NCBI RefSeq assembly: GCF_030445035.2
Contig: NC_080683.1
Location: 120,451,225 to 120,515,224, forward strand
Length of the DNA: 64,000 nt
DNA from: Dasypus novemcinctus
Lineage: Eukaryota > Chordata > Mammalia > Cingulata > Dasypodidae
Reading direction: 5' to 3'
Of the stretch, positions 49,090 through 61,365 are shown in pieces. Under the pieces are notes generated by a model. That model was not told where the DNA came from, made no database searches, and saw nothing but the letters and a program-made list of their open reading frames with translations. The position numbers and the translations under genes are program-made. Positions within the stretch are counted from its first letter, which is position 1, and the number at the start of each line of letters is the position of its first letter.

Positions 49090-49800
49090 ACAGTGACCTG
49101 CAGCCACTAATCTTCCAAATTCGTTGAGACCATGACTCAGCATTCTCTAGAAATGGGCAAGAGCATTCAGTTAGAGTCTTGCCCAAGGGATATATGAACT
49201 TTCCCACCCTCTACCATTACAGAGTCCATAGATACCTGGGTCAGTTGGGCATCCCGCGGAAGATAACAACAATGCATTCTATCGAATTCATATTCAAAGG
49301 ACTGATTGGACAAGAAGATGTAGACACATTGGAGGATGGGAGACCAAGCCTAAAGCATCCAGGAGCCTATGCCATCAGTGACTACTGAGGTCCCAATCAT
49401 CTGAGACACCTGGGCTATCCCTCCATTTTAGGAACTAATTATTGAATCTTGTACTTCCAACCATGAAGAAGAAAGCACAGCCCTGGATAGGATTCTTCAG
49501 GTATGAAGGCAGCATATTCCACACCAAGAAATACTGTTGCTGTCCCCAAACCAGGTGAAATTAAAGACATTGATGGCATTAAGCATCCAAAGATAGGAAG
49601 GGACTTAGTAGCAGGTTCAGGCTGTGCTACAAGAAGTCCTGACACTTGGACCATAGAATGTAGCAGACACAATGCTCTTAGACACAGGAGCAGCGAGAAA
49701 GCCTACCTTGTGGAGATTATGGCAAGTCCCTTGGGATAATAACAATGCGACTCTCTAGCTTTCTGGAGCAAGACTCTGCTATCTTCAGTGTGGAATCTTG
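49090..49800 (+). mobile_element. Second ERVL reverse transcriptase fragment
   Basis: At about 49165-49240, 'cttgcccaagggatatatgaactttcccaccctctaccat' corresponds to the same place in pol as 'cttgccccagggctatatt' at 47020. 'gactgattggacaagaagatgtagacaca' follows, and 'ggcagcatattccacaccaagaaatactg' (49508-49536) marks the connection domain after the catalytic core. It therefore repeats the 46.9-47.5 kb region in the same direction and must come from a second ERVL element or a duplication. Confidence 0.7.
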
Positions 49801-52800
49801 AAAAACACTGCTGTCATGTGGAAACTGTGGGTGTGGATGTGTTGCATGTGTGTTTGTGAATTAGTTGTTCCCTCTCTATGTCTCTATGTCTAAAACTCCT
49901 GTCTGATAGGCCAAAATTTAAAGGAAAAGATTAATTTATTAAGAAAACTTAAAACAAATATATAAAAACATTTTTCATGTCCTTTGGAATTTATGGGAGA
50001 TTGAAAATTTACTGCTTGTTAACAAGAACTCATGATGTAAGAATCAAAATCTCAGAGTACAGAGCACGCCTGTTATTTGCTTTATAAAATAGGACTGTGC
50101 TTTCTTACAGATGTCTTCTACAGCAAGGAATCTATTAATGTTACTGTGTGGTCAGTGGAAAAGCCTCTTCTGTGCACCACTCAGTTTTGAAATTACATGA
50201 GTCTTGAGCTCTCTATCTTATCCATCCTCCAGTTCAATCTTTCATTTAACTTACAAGTTTGGGGTTTACTGAAATTAACTAGATAGTGTATCTGCCCTGT
50301 TTTCCGGTCTTCTTACTCCCACCCTTGGGTTTTCACATCCTCACTTCTCCTTATCTACCATCAGCAAATCCTGTAAATAAGTGTCAGCAGAAACTGCAGG
50401 AGTGATTTCTCAACATGCCTGCTGATGAGGCAGGAATCAGCCTGATTCCTACATTGTTCTTATGAAAATGAGAAAGGTCATGCAAAACACACTCAGCTTG
50501 AAAGTTTTGAGTCAGAAACCAGAAATGTGGGCCACATTCTCAGAAATGTGTAAAGTAGGCTCTAAATAGCTCTGTGGATTTCAACTGTGTTGAATCTAAT
50601 TCAGACAAACCACCTAATGGCATTTCAAACTACTACTCACCTCCTGGGTGCCTGGGGCTTCAGGACACTTGAGTAACAGCTCATCCTCTGCAGCAGCCTT
50701 TAATTGGGAGCACTCAAAGCCCCCAGCAGCCACGGTACTCCTTTTGCATCTGCTCAGCCAGTGCGGTTAAGGGCTTTTGAATTTGGCATCTGTTCTTACA
50801 GATTTCTCTAGCGGTTTGACACCCGAAAGTCCTTTGCCCTCTTCCAATGGCATAACTTTTCGCCAAATTGAATTGCAAAACATAAGCTACAATTGTGCCT
50901 CAGCCCGGGTCCTTCCCCGTTATTATTTCATTGCCTTTGTCACCTCAATATACCTCACAGCATATAAAAAGATATAGATTAATGCATAGAGAGAATACTG
51001 AAGTCCATGTTTGTTTAGGGCTGGCAGGGGATGCAATATTTGGCTGTTTTACTATTTTTTGGATTACGAGGACTGCTTTGAATTGTGGTGCAAAATTTTG
51101 TTTGATCAAAGTGGACCTTCTTTTCATGGCTAAACAAGGCCAATGCAATTTATGTTTACACAATGGAAAGTAAAATGTAGGTAGGGGCTTCAGTCAACGA
51201 AAAAGGTCTACAAAATTTTGATAGCAAATGAATTTGTGAGAAGTGAGTCTTTCTCTTTTCTAGTCTTTAAATTTCAATAACCTGAGACAAGAAGGCAGCA
51301 GAAGATGGGGAAATATATACATACAAATAAAAAAATAAAAGCAAAGGAAAACCAAATTGCCAGAAGGACAGAGCATGCTTAGGGCTTTCTGGAAGTGGCT
51401 GTCGCTCTCCTACGCTCAACTGTTGCTAGTGCTCTTTGGGATGTGGGCTCATTCTCCTTAAGCAAATCTCAACCTGGAACAATATAATTGAATCGGAAAA
51501 GAACAATTGCTGATTAACACTGAGTATCATGTGATAATGCAGGCAGCAAAACGCTTGAGTTACTTTTATAATCCTTGAAAACTCCTATGGATTAAATAGT
51601 GAATGTGTAGTCCCTAGGTGTGTGGAATTAAATAAATGTGGATATACTTCTGATGGTGCAAGGACAATAGCTGGAGAGGAGAAGAGAGAGAGCAGGCTAG
51701 AATGCCACAGTCATTTATTAGCATATGAGAGAGAATTTGTCTGAGCTATTAAGTGCCAACAGCAGTAAATTCCAAGGACCTTGAATCTTCAATTAATTTT
51801 CCTCATGAAGCCTTTGAGAAGCCTCAGGGCTTATTCAGATCTTTAGAATTGCTTTACAGGCCCTCAACAAGAAACCCTATTTGCTGTTAAGCTGAGAGAA
51901 AGTTTGCAGTTATGAGCCTATAATGAATATATTCCTATAAAGATTCAGAATTGATTTTTTCCCTCCACCTTAGTAAATGTCTCAAAACCTTTAACACTGA
52001 AGCAAATGTTTAATCTAATAGAGATCCTTTTAACAACAAATAAGGCAATACAATCCAACCACTTAATTTAAAATGCTGTGTTTTTAATTTTTGTTTACTT
52101 TTCATTCAGCAGGGTGGTCTGGAGAAAGCCACAGATTATTGCAATATATTAAAATATATATATAAAGAAAATGTTCATAATTTTTCAAAAACTTGACATT
52201 TAAGATCCCACAAATTTGTATGGCATGAAACACCCCTTGCATCCTCCGCTCCCAGCTGTGACAGCATATTTCCACTCACTTTTTCTTTTCTTTTGTTTCT
52301 GCAGTGGAATTTCCTTGTCCAAAGTTCAATACTCCTTCTGGACTTTTAACTATTATTCTTGATCTCCTGCCTTCTGCTTCTTTAAATCAATTGATTAATT
52401 ATGCCTTAAAAACTTTCCTTTAGGCTGCATGTCTCCACTCTTTCTAAAAATATGCTTAGGTCTCACCTCCAAACAGCATGCTTCCTTATAGCTCCACTAA
52501 AACCTTGATCTATTCACCTGCCCCCCCCTCTCCAGGACCAAAGTCACTCAATAAGAGCGCTAGACTTGTTTCCTCTAATTCAACACTTCATTCTACTGCT
52601 CAAAACTCTATTTGGTTTCATTCTTCTTCATATAAACTGCAGCTTTTACTTATGCTATTGAAATATAAATGCCTGTTTCTCATGTGGTTGTGTAAAGTCA
52701 TCGATAAGATGTAAACAGGCAAATTAATATTATGTGAAGATGTTTTTCTGTAAAGGAAGTTATTTCTTTACAGAAAATAACTATTGGGTAGTTATTAAAA

Positions 52801-53695
52801 TATTTAATATTTTCTTTATAAAAGCATATGTATTATGAATTGGAATTTTTTTACATCATTCTGTTTATGAAACTAATAAGCAAATGAAATGAAATATGTC
52901 ATAAAAGTGCTACTTTTTCTTTCTACCCAGATCCAAAAAACTTTATTTTTCTTTGGTTTAGGAATATTGGGAAACACTATTCTTTGAAAATTCACAATCA
53001 TTGCTGTCATATTCAAAAGCCTCTTAGTTTTTTATCAATACTCAAAATTCTAGAACATTTTGTCAGAAATAAATCAAATAATAATAAAATAATCTTCCCT
53101 GTCATCTCCATCATAGAATCACCTGCTTTGCTTCTGACATTTTCCTCTCTGCATAACGGATGCTCAGTTTTTCCTTTAAACTTTCAAAACATGGGATTAT
53201 TTCATAAATTCACCTTTGCATTAATTCATGCCGTACCATCGCTCATCTGTTATTTCACTGAGCAGGCTTGGCCTTGCTACCCGCTTAAACCCCCCTTCTA
53301 TTTCTGATTGGGCGAGGTGTTGGCTTCTTGTTCCTCTAAGGACACCAAAATTCCAAATTCACTCAGACTCAGAGCCTTATAATCATGTCTTATTCTCTCT
53401 CCCTCTCACTTATTTGACCTAATAATTAAGTAAATATAGCATCTATTGATTGCTTTCTTTGTGCTAGAAACCGCTAGGTGCTACTGCATTTTTCAGGGTC
53501 CCAGCAGGAATCACTGGTGATCCTTCAGAAGAGGAAGGGGTGAATTTAACAGAGGGCATCTTTAGGGTGAAGGCAGGGCCCCCTGGAAGGGGTGAGGGAG
53601 GGAGCTGTAACCAGCAGCCAGGGAGAGGTGAAACTGGAACGCAGCTGCAAGAGAAAGGTTGTGCTACAGGAGTGTGACCTTTAATCCGTAGTCCT
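49801..53695. other. Mostly unassigned sequence
   Basis: No gene recognised over 3.9 kb. Notable are a G+C-richer patch at about 50640-50770, a double hairpin at 52744-52796, and a weak L2-like 3' end at about 53415-53480 ('tctattgattgctttctttgtgctag'). Confidence 0.5.
52744..52796. repeat. Two adjacent perfect inverted repeats
   Basis: TTTTCTGTAAAG (52744-52755) pairs exactly with CTTTACAGAAAA (52766-52777) around a 10-base loop. It is overlapped at its end by AATAACT...AGTTATT (52776-52782 and 52790-52796), a second 7-bp hairpin. No polymerase III terminator or other functional cue was noted. Confidence 0.85.
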
Positions 53696-53699
53696 GTTG

Positions 53700-54325
53700 C
53701 CATGAATGGACTCTAGGGTCGTGGCTACATCGCAAGAAAGAATCCAAACACTGCCAGGTTCACGAAGTAAGGAAAAGGGTTTATTGAGACACGAGAGAAA
53801 AGGGAATGTACACACCCAAGAAGACACAGGTGCAGACATAACTCCAGGCAAGAGATGTCCTGGGGCTGGGGGGCCTTTTAAAGACTGGCCCTTCCTCCTC
53901 CCCCTTCCCCATGTTAAGGAGGGATCTCAGCTATTTGCTGTCCTGAGTGGTCGCTTCTCTGCAAGCATGGACCACTCACGTGGCACCTGTTAGATTTCAG
54001 GGAGCCAATCGGGAGGATTTTCTCTTTGGAGTTATCCAGGGTTTCTTTTGAGCCCAAGAGTTTCAAATGGGACCTCTTGACCAAGTTCTTCGCAGACTTT
54101 TTTGGCTGTAAAGGTTATGCCCTTGTTTTGGAGCAGCTGCCTTCCTTCAAGCGATTTCCGGGAAGGCTCACAAGGCCGTGGCCCCGTTCTTTGCTGGGTT
54201 TCAGCTGTGTTGGCTGTGGCTTTGTTCTGACCAGCGGCCTTCCCTCATTTCCTATAGGAACATGCCTCAGTCCTGCAGGAAGGCATTGGAAGAAAAAGAT
54301 GCTGCCCCACTCTCCTCACATCCAC
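53700..54325 (-). repeat. ERV1-type LTR
   Basis: On the minus strand the order is: 5' region with 'ggtcagaacaaagccac', a 'ccatgtggggaaggggg'-type purine tract (reverse complement of 53900-53930), 'catctcttgcct', AATAAA near 53780, then 'ggattctttcttgcgatgtagccacgaccctagag'. The whole order is shared with 55180-55720 on the opposite strand. Confidence 0.75.
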
Positions 54326-54344
54326 AGAGCGCCGCCTTTAGTTT

Positions 54345-55150
54345 TTTAAATTTTGTTTCTTTATTAGAGACATTTGTGAGTTTACAGAACAATCATATGT
54401 AAAATATAGGATCCCGTTCACTAACCCACCACCAATGTCTTGTATTTGTTACAATTGATGGTAGCATGTGTGTAAAATTGCACAATTAAGGGTTCAGAAT
54501 TAACATAACTATGCTAACAGATAATTATAATTTACTTCCAATAAATTATAAACTAGCCAAAGATTGATAATCTGAAACTCCTGAGACTGACTAGAATCAC
54601 CTCACCCTTTGTATATGGCCATTTCCAACTAGAGACCTACCATTGGGATGATTATTCCAGAATGATCTTACCTTTGTATATGAACATTTCTATTGAAAGG
54701 GTAATCACTGCAATTTCCCCTTTTTAATATCCATACAGAAAATCTTGTCATTGACCCTTGTTTTCAGTACCTCCCTCCCCCAGATGCCTTGATCTCCAAT
54801 AATGATTGTAACTTTGTGATTCACCTTGGTTTGATACCCACCCCCATCCTGTTCTGCCCCTTAAAGTTTATTAATGAAGGAACCTGTGCCCAGATCCACC
54901 CTAATTATTCATTAGCACTTGATGTTATAATATATGAGAACTTTTGCAGACCCAGGAGGCAGTTGTTGGGCCATCTTATTGACTGACCTCCTTTGCTTCT
55001 ACAAAGAAATAAACTCTTCTCTTTGAAACACTAGTGTCTCAGAAGTTGGTCTTCAAGGCATCAGGAAAAGGAACGCACATTTGCTTGGTATCAATTGTAC
55101 TATTAACTAAAGTCCATGGTTAAACTTAGGGTTCAATGTTTGTGTCCACC
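54345..55150 (-). repeat. Probable L1 3' region, interrupted by an LTR
   Basis: The left piece ('tttgtttctttattagagac', 'acagaacaatcatatg', 'tgttacaattgatgg') and the right piece ('caattgtactattaactaaagtccatgg', about 55090-55150) look like adjoining parts of one reverse-oriented LINE 3' region. The element between them is described separately. Recognition is by pattern only. Confidence 0.45.
54490..55080 (+). repeat. LTR of an endogenous retrovirus, family not assigned
   Basis: Has an AATAAA-containing segment near the 3' end ('caaagaaataaactcttctc', about 55003-55022), followed by a U5-like 'ctcagaagttggtcttcaagg' and 'ggaaaaggaacgcaca'. The position inside a split LINE fragment and the overall shape suggest a solo LTR. 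Boundaries are approximate. Confidence 0.5.
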
Positions 55151-55179
55151 CCTTATTTCTTACAAGTGCCTCCTGCTGA

Positions 55180-55725
55180 CTGAAACAGCCAGAAACCACA
55201 ATGCAAGGTGAGGCAGGTTAGTACAGGAAACAAGGGAAGGACACTGGTCAGACCAAAGCCGTAACCATCACAACTGAAGCCAGCAAAGAACAAAAAAAGC
55301 CTTAACTGTTACAGCCTAAAAGCCTGCCAAGACCCTGGTCACAAGGTTCTGTGTGAAAGTTCCAGGCTCAAAAGAAGCCCCAGGTAAGTCTAAACAGAAA
55401 GTTAACAGGAGCAACCTTTGTGGTCCATAGAATATGCCAATGGGAAGGCAGTAAAGCAACCCTCCAGGAGAGCAAAAAGCTGAGATCCTTCCTTAATATG
55501 GGGAAGGGGGAGGAGGAAGGGCCAGCCTTAAGAAGGCTATCATCTCCTGCCCTGTACACATCTCTTGCCTGAAGCATGCCTGCAACCATGTCTTAGGCAT
55601 GTACTTTCCTTTTCTCTCATTTCTCAATATACCCTTTACTTGTCTCATTAACTTGGTACGTCTTTGAATTCTTTCACATGACGTAGCCAAGACCCTAGAA
55701 TCCAGTTGCCAGCAGCACAAAGTGC
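55180..55725 (+). repeat. ERV1-type LTR, inverted relative to 53700-54325
   Basis: Shares the full order of the 53.7-kb copy: 'actggtcagaccaaagcc', 'ggctcaaaagaagcccc', 'gagatccttccttaatatggggaagggggaggagg', 'catctcttgcctg', then 'tttgaattctttcacatgacgtagccaagaccctagaa'. The AATAAA position reads CAATATACC here. The two copies have diverged considerably, so they are old. Confidence 0.75.
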
Positions 55726-56949
55726 TCCTTGATACAGCCTATCAGGTTCAGCTCTGAGAACACAGGCTGGGTGGACATCAGTAAAGAATGCATCTTTAGA
55801 ACAGAGCACTAATTTATAGCTTTCGTAATATGTCTGTATTAAGTTTATTTGCTAGAATCTGATAACTCCTATCCTCTAATCTCTTTCTAATTTATCCCCT
55901 TTTATCCATTATGACCTAAGTCCTGAACAGCAAATTCCTAGGCTTTTTCTGTAACTTTCTTATTTGTCTTCTTGCTTTATTACCTATTTGCACTCCAGTC
56001 TATTCTTTACATGGTAGTGAGATAAAAAATCTTAAATAATAACAATAACAGAGCAAACAATTTTTGGAATTTCTCCCCCAAACAAATATATAGAAGTCAT
56101 TCCAGTTTCAATTTCCACATGTAAAGAACTTGAAAGTAATTACTCCTGTCTTTCCAAGTAGAAAAAGTTGAATACACTGAAAATCAACAAATTTACTCAG
56201 TACCATTGGAGAACTAATTTGCAGGGAAAACTGTCACCTCAAAATCTGGACAGATAAATCCAGAGTCACAGACAAAACCTGATTATATGGAATAGAAGCT
56301 ACTAAAGTCTTGAACTGGCCGGAACTCTTAAATGGTCCTTGAAATGAATTGTAGGAGACTGAGTGAATGGCGTGAGCATCCGGAAGTCCCAGAGGCTGAG
56401 GTCTTAGGTTTCCCCCGCACTTTTAAGGGTTTTACCTTTAGGACCAGTAACAGGTTTTCACTGGAAAGACCAAAGAAAGATCCCCTCATTCCTAGCAGGG
56501 TAGGAGCAGAGCAATCATGCTGAAATCTCTGAGAGTGTTCTCCATAGCAAAGGACTGCTCTTCAGGGGGAGATCTTACGAAGCCTTATCCCAGCCGGGGG
56601 CTAGCAGTGTTCCATTCCATCCCACTCTGGTCCTCCTGTGCCACCTAAAAGACTGAAAAAATGCTCCACCACTGGAAAAACACGTGGGAAGGTGGTATGC
56701 CAGACTCAAGTCACTTAAAAGAATGATATTTGATGTGAAGATTTAGAAGTTTTTCTCCTCACACACCACCACCACCACCATGGCCCCGGTGTAAAACTAG
56801 TGCCACAAAGAGCTGCAAGCCCAGAGCACCTCTGAGGATGAGCAGGTTGTGAAACCCAAAGTCCAGAGTGGATACAAAAGCAAGGGCACTGTTTGACTTG
56901 GATGCTTATGGCTCCAGCAACCATTCAAAACAGCCCGACTCTTGTCAGA
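55726..56949. other. Unassigned, possibly L1 5' UTR towards the right
   Basis: No gene. The part from about 56100 may be the diverged 5' UTR of the L1 that follows, and a (CAC)n run lies at 56765-56780. The 55850-56040 region vaguely resembles L2. Confidence 0.4.
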
Positions 56950-59290
56950 TTAGCATAAAACCTCCCATTAAAAGCCTATTTAACTCAGCTCTTATTATCT
57001 GATGTAACACGTCTGGTTTTCAACACAAACATTGCAAAGCATGGCAGAAGGAAGAAAAACCACAATTTGAAGAGACAACGCTAACCTCAGAACTAGACTC
57101 AGACAGGACACAGATGTTGGAATTATTAGACAGGAAATTTAGAGTAACTATGATTAATGTGTTCAGAGTAATGTACGCAGAGAGATGAAAGCTCTAGGAA
57201 AGAATCAAAAGGAAACACTAGAAAGCTACAAAAACTCTAATAGAATGGAAGAATGCCTTTGATGGGCTCATCAGCAGAGTCAACATGGATGAGAAAAGCA
57301 TCAGTGAGCTTGAACATAGGTCAAGAGAAATGCCCGACAGAATTACAAAGGGGAAAAAAAATGAGAAAGACAGAACAAAACAAAACAAAAACAGAACAAC
57401 CCAGAAATGTGGAGCAATTTTAAAACTTTAACATAAGCCTAATTGAAAAATTGGAAGGAAATGAAAGAGAGAATAAAGTAGAAGGAATATTTGAAGTAAT
57501 AATGATAGAGAACTTTTCAAAATTAAGGAAGACACTAAACCACAGATTCACAACATTCAGAAAACATAAGTAGTATAAACGCCAAAAAACAAACAACAGA
57601 AACCCTATAATCAGGCATATTGGGAGACTGAAAAACCACCTCCCAAAAGATCTCTGTCTACTAATCCCTGGAACCTGTGAATTTTTCCTTATATGGCAAT
57701 AAAGTCTTGGCAGATGTGGTGAAGTGAAGTTCCTTGAAATTGGAAGATTATCCTGAATTATCCAGATAGGCTGCAAATGCAGCAATATCTAAGCTTAAAA
57801 GAAAGAGGCAGAAGGAGATTTAACACAGACAAGAGGGAAGAACGAAAGGAGACCATGGAGGCAAAAATTGGAGTTTTGTGGTCACAAGCCAAGGAATATT
57901 GGCAGCCACCAGAAGCTGGATGAGGCAAGGAACAGATTCTCTTCCAGTCTCTGGAGGGAAAAAGCCCCAGCCGACACTCTGATTTCAGACCAGTGCTACT
58001 GGCTTTGGACTTTGTACCTCCATTACTGTGAGAAAATAAATTTCTGTTGTTTCATGTTTGTGGCCTTTTGTTACAACAGTAAAAGGAAACTAATACAGCA
58101 TATCATATTAAGTGACAGAAAACCAAAAATGAAAAGAAAATCACAGAAGAAGAGGTGAAAGTAAAAAGAAACAAAGAATAAGTGCAATGAACAGAAGATA
58201 GACACATGATAGACATTAACCCAAATATATCAATAATTACTTACATGTGAATGGTCTAAAGACACCAATTAAAAGATGTCTTAAAACAAGATCCAACTAT
58301 ATATTGTCTGTAAAAAACCTACTTTAATTATGAAGACAGCACAGAAGCAAAGGGATGGAGAAAGGTCTATCATGGCCACATTAGCCAAATGAATATTCAA
58401 GTAACTGTATTAATGTCAGACAAAGCAGACAAAGTGGTTCTGATTGTACACAGAAAATTATCAGTTACAAAAAGAGACATTTCATAATGATAATAGAGTC
58501 AATTCTCTAAGAAGACGTAACCCTAAACATGTATTCACCTAACAACTGTGCATTAAAATATATAAGGCAAATACTAATAGACAAATCTCCTATGGAAAAT
58601 ATTTCCAAACTCTTACGGAGATACTCAGCTGTCAAGGACAGTCACAACATAACTTTCCATTCCTTAAGTGTGTTGCCAGTAGTGACTTTCTTCTAAAGTG
58701 AATAATATATAGAAACATGAAGATAAAGGAGAAATATTACAGTGGAGAAATGTGTAGACAGTCTCCCAACCAGGTCCTCAAGGCTAACAGTGCCAGTGTA
58801 ACTCATGGTGATGTGCTGCATCCTTGATATGATGTGAAAAAATGGCCCTTTCTTTCTGAGATCTTCCTCCCAAGAAACCTGTAATGCCAGTGTAATCATA
58901 GTGAAATAGTAGACAAATCCCAGCTGAGGGACGTTCTACAAAATACCTGAAAAAATTCTTAAAACAGTCAAGGTCATCAAAAGCAAGGGAAGTCTGAGCA
59001 GTTGTCACAGCCAGAGAAGCTCAGAAGAGGAGCAATATTGATAACTAAATGCAATATTGTATCCAAGAAGCGATCCTGGGCAGAAAAGGCCATCTGGGGA
59101 AAACTAAGGAAAGATGAGTAAAATTTAACAATAATGTATCAATATCACTGTACTACTTTTGGCAAAAATACCACACTAATATAAGGTTTTTAAAGCCATT
59201 TGGGTATGAGGTATATGGAAATTCCCTGTACTATCATTGTATTTTCTACAAACTAAAAACATTCTTAGATAAAAAGTTTATTGCAAAGAA
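56950..59290 (+). repeat. Old L1 (L1M) with internal deletion, interrupted by an LTR
   Basis: The 5' part (56950-57614) has 'cagatgttggaattattagac' and 'gaatgcctttgatgggctcatcag'. After the LTR, the ORF2 start region follows (about 58200-58560: 'catgatagacattaacccaaatatatcaataat', 'gaatggtctaaagacaccaattaaaag'). The element then jumps to the 3' UTR (about 58640-59290: 'ggtcatcaaaagcaaggg', 'ctgtactatcattgtattttc', 'aaaaagttta'). Most of ORF2 is missing. Confidence 0.8.
57621..58097 (+). repeat. MLT1-type LTR with TSD
   Basis: Starts TGGGAGACTGAAAAACCACC and ends 'ggaaactaataca'. The internal 'ttactgtgagaaaataaatttctgttgttt' is the classic MLT1 3' segment. GCATAT flanks it on both sides (57615-57620 and 58098-58103). 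It lies inside the L1M. Confidence 0.85.
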
Positions 59291-60203
59291 GATTTTCTAG
59301 TAATAAAAGTATATATATACAGTACATATATATAGTACATATATATATATATATAGTGCCTCGCCCTTGTTTACAAAAATCTGTGTAAAGCTTTTAGTAG
59401 CACAGTTGAGACTTCTAAAATAATGTTCTCAGCCCTTTGAAAACTAAGAAATCTTTCCATAAGTATTAAAATATCACGGTGTTCTTGACTATTTAAAATT
59501 TTGATTGCTGGCTCCTGATCCCATTGAGATTCAGGGGTCCATATAGCTCGTCAAGCCATCTTTTTACCTTTCTTTCCCATTACTGGTCCCCCTCCCTCTG
59601 TGTGCTTTTGGTGCTCATATCCATTTAACACAGAAGATTCTTTAGTACCACCAACTCACATTTTGGAATCCAGTCAACCCCCAAGCTCAATTCATATTTT
59701 TTGGAGGTATTGAAGAGTAAATTCTGCTTCCTCTGAAGTGTCATGGACTCTTGTTTGCTGCTCCTTGTTTGCATGGATAAATTCTTTATTCTTCTCTATT
59801 CAGTTTTGGTACATTTCTTTGTACCTGGTTACTTTTTCCTTATTCCTAGACTAAATGTTACTATGGAATGTTAAACTTAAGAAAATATTTTCGTCTTCAC
59901 TAACATTACACCTCTTGGAGCATTTAGCCTACTGTGTTACAAAAATTAGGCACTAAGTATGATATAATTAAAATAATTCAATTCTTAGTGATGCAAAAAT
60001 GAAGATACATTACTAATACTTTCTTGTAATGTCTGAAAACTACAACATCCATTTACTACTAATATAAACATTTTTAATTACAGTACGTAAAAATAAAGAT
60101 TATATATATCTACACTTCATGCGTGTTAGTAACAGAAAAGCCTTGACTCCCAGCCTCAACCGGGGATAATGTTTAATATCTATGCCGGGAAAATTACATT
60201 TTC
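59291..60203. other. Unassigned sequence with TA-rich microsatellite
   Basis: A (TA)n-rich array with interspersed GTACA lies at about 59310-59357. The rest shows no gene or repeat that I can name. Confidence 0.6.
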
Positions 60204-60654
60204 TTAGTTTTCAGCTGCTAAGGCAAATATCATACAATGGGTTGACTTAACAACTGGAAGTTATTGTCCCATGGTTTTGAGGCTAGGTGATGTTCAAAAT
60301 TGAGGAATCAGCATGGCAAATGCTTTCTCCCCGAAAACTGTAGTCCCCTAAGGCTGCTGCTGGCAATCCCTGGTCCTTGGCTTTCCCATCACATAGCAAG
60401 GCACATGGTGATGTCCTCGCCTTTCTCTTCCAGCTTGCGATGACTTCCAGCTTCTCCTTCTACCTGGTGGCTTTCCCTATGTCTGAATTTCATTCTGCCA
60501 ATAGAAGACGCCAGTCTTCCAGATTAAAGCACAATTTGATTCTTCTTGCTATACCTTAACTAAAAATTACGTTTTCAAAGGTCTATTTACAATGGGGTCA
60601 TACCCACAAGAAAAGACGTTTTTCTGGGATGCAAATTTCAATCTACCTACCACA
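60204..60654 (-). repeat. MaLR-type LTR (MLT1A-like subgroup)
   Basis: 'ttagttttcagctgctaaggcaaatatcatacaatgggttgac' is the reverse complement of an MLT1A-like terminus. It continues through 'ttctccccgaaaactgtag' and 'ccttggctttcccatcacatag' to 'ttctgggatgcaaatttcaatctacctaccaca'. It is distinct from the local family of 47846. A 60-codon open frame inside is fortuitous. Confidence 0.75.
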
Positions 60655-61351
60655 AAGATGATGTTCATGTTTTTGACCAATTAATAATTTTCAGTTTGAA
60701 CTCCTAATAAGTAACTATCCTTCTTGCAAAGAAAAGGAAATAAAACTCCTTTCCACTTGCCTCAGCATAATAATGAGGAGAACATATCTCCTTGCAACAA
60801 GAGGAGAAAAGTTACAGTATTAGGAGTTATTCTCACAATAAAGAGTAAGGCAGGCGATCAAGCATCTTGAATAGTTTCCAGTATGTTTCAATTCCCCTTA
60901 ACAAAGAGCTGATAACACATTTCTATTTGAAATTGTATGAAGCCTAAAACTAGAGATTAAGTATTGAAATGAGGACTGTATTTTTAATTTTTACTGAAAT
61001 TTCTGTATTTCTGTAAAATTGCATAGAAATACACACAAAATACACACATACTCAAATAATCTCTTTTTTTTTTTGCAAGTGAGCTCTACCTCATCACTTC
61101 AATTAATCCTACCTCACTCAAAACACTTATTTTCACAACACATATAAAAGCATATATGTATATAGGCAAAGAATTAGTGAGTTTAGTGGTTAATTCTTTT
61201 TGCAACAGAATTTAACTGCTGAAGTCAGATTTCACATGTTTTGAACAGCAGGGAACAGACTAAGGAAGAAATTCAACTGTTCTTTACCTTTTGAATGATG
61301 AACTTTTAGTTCTCTATCATATCCCTGAAATAAATTGGAATTTTATATTGT
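60655..61351. other. Unassigned AT-rich sequence
   Basis: No gene or clear repeat recognised. Confidence 0.5.
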
Positions 61352-61365
61352 AAAGAGTATATTTA

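Noticed and set aside
53464..54402. Open frames of 74-107 codons
   Set aside because: They lie in or next to an ERV1-type LTR and have no recognisable domain.
59310..59357. AT-rich array as a replication origin or regulatory element
   Set aside because: It is a simple TA-type microsatellite, and nothing else supports a function.
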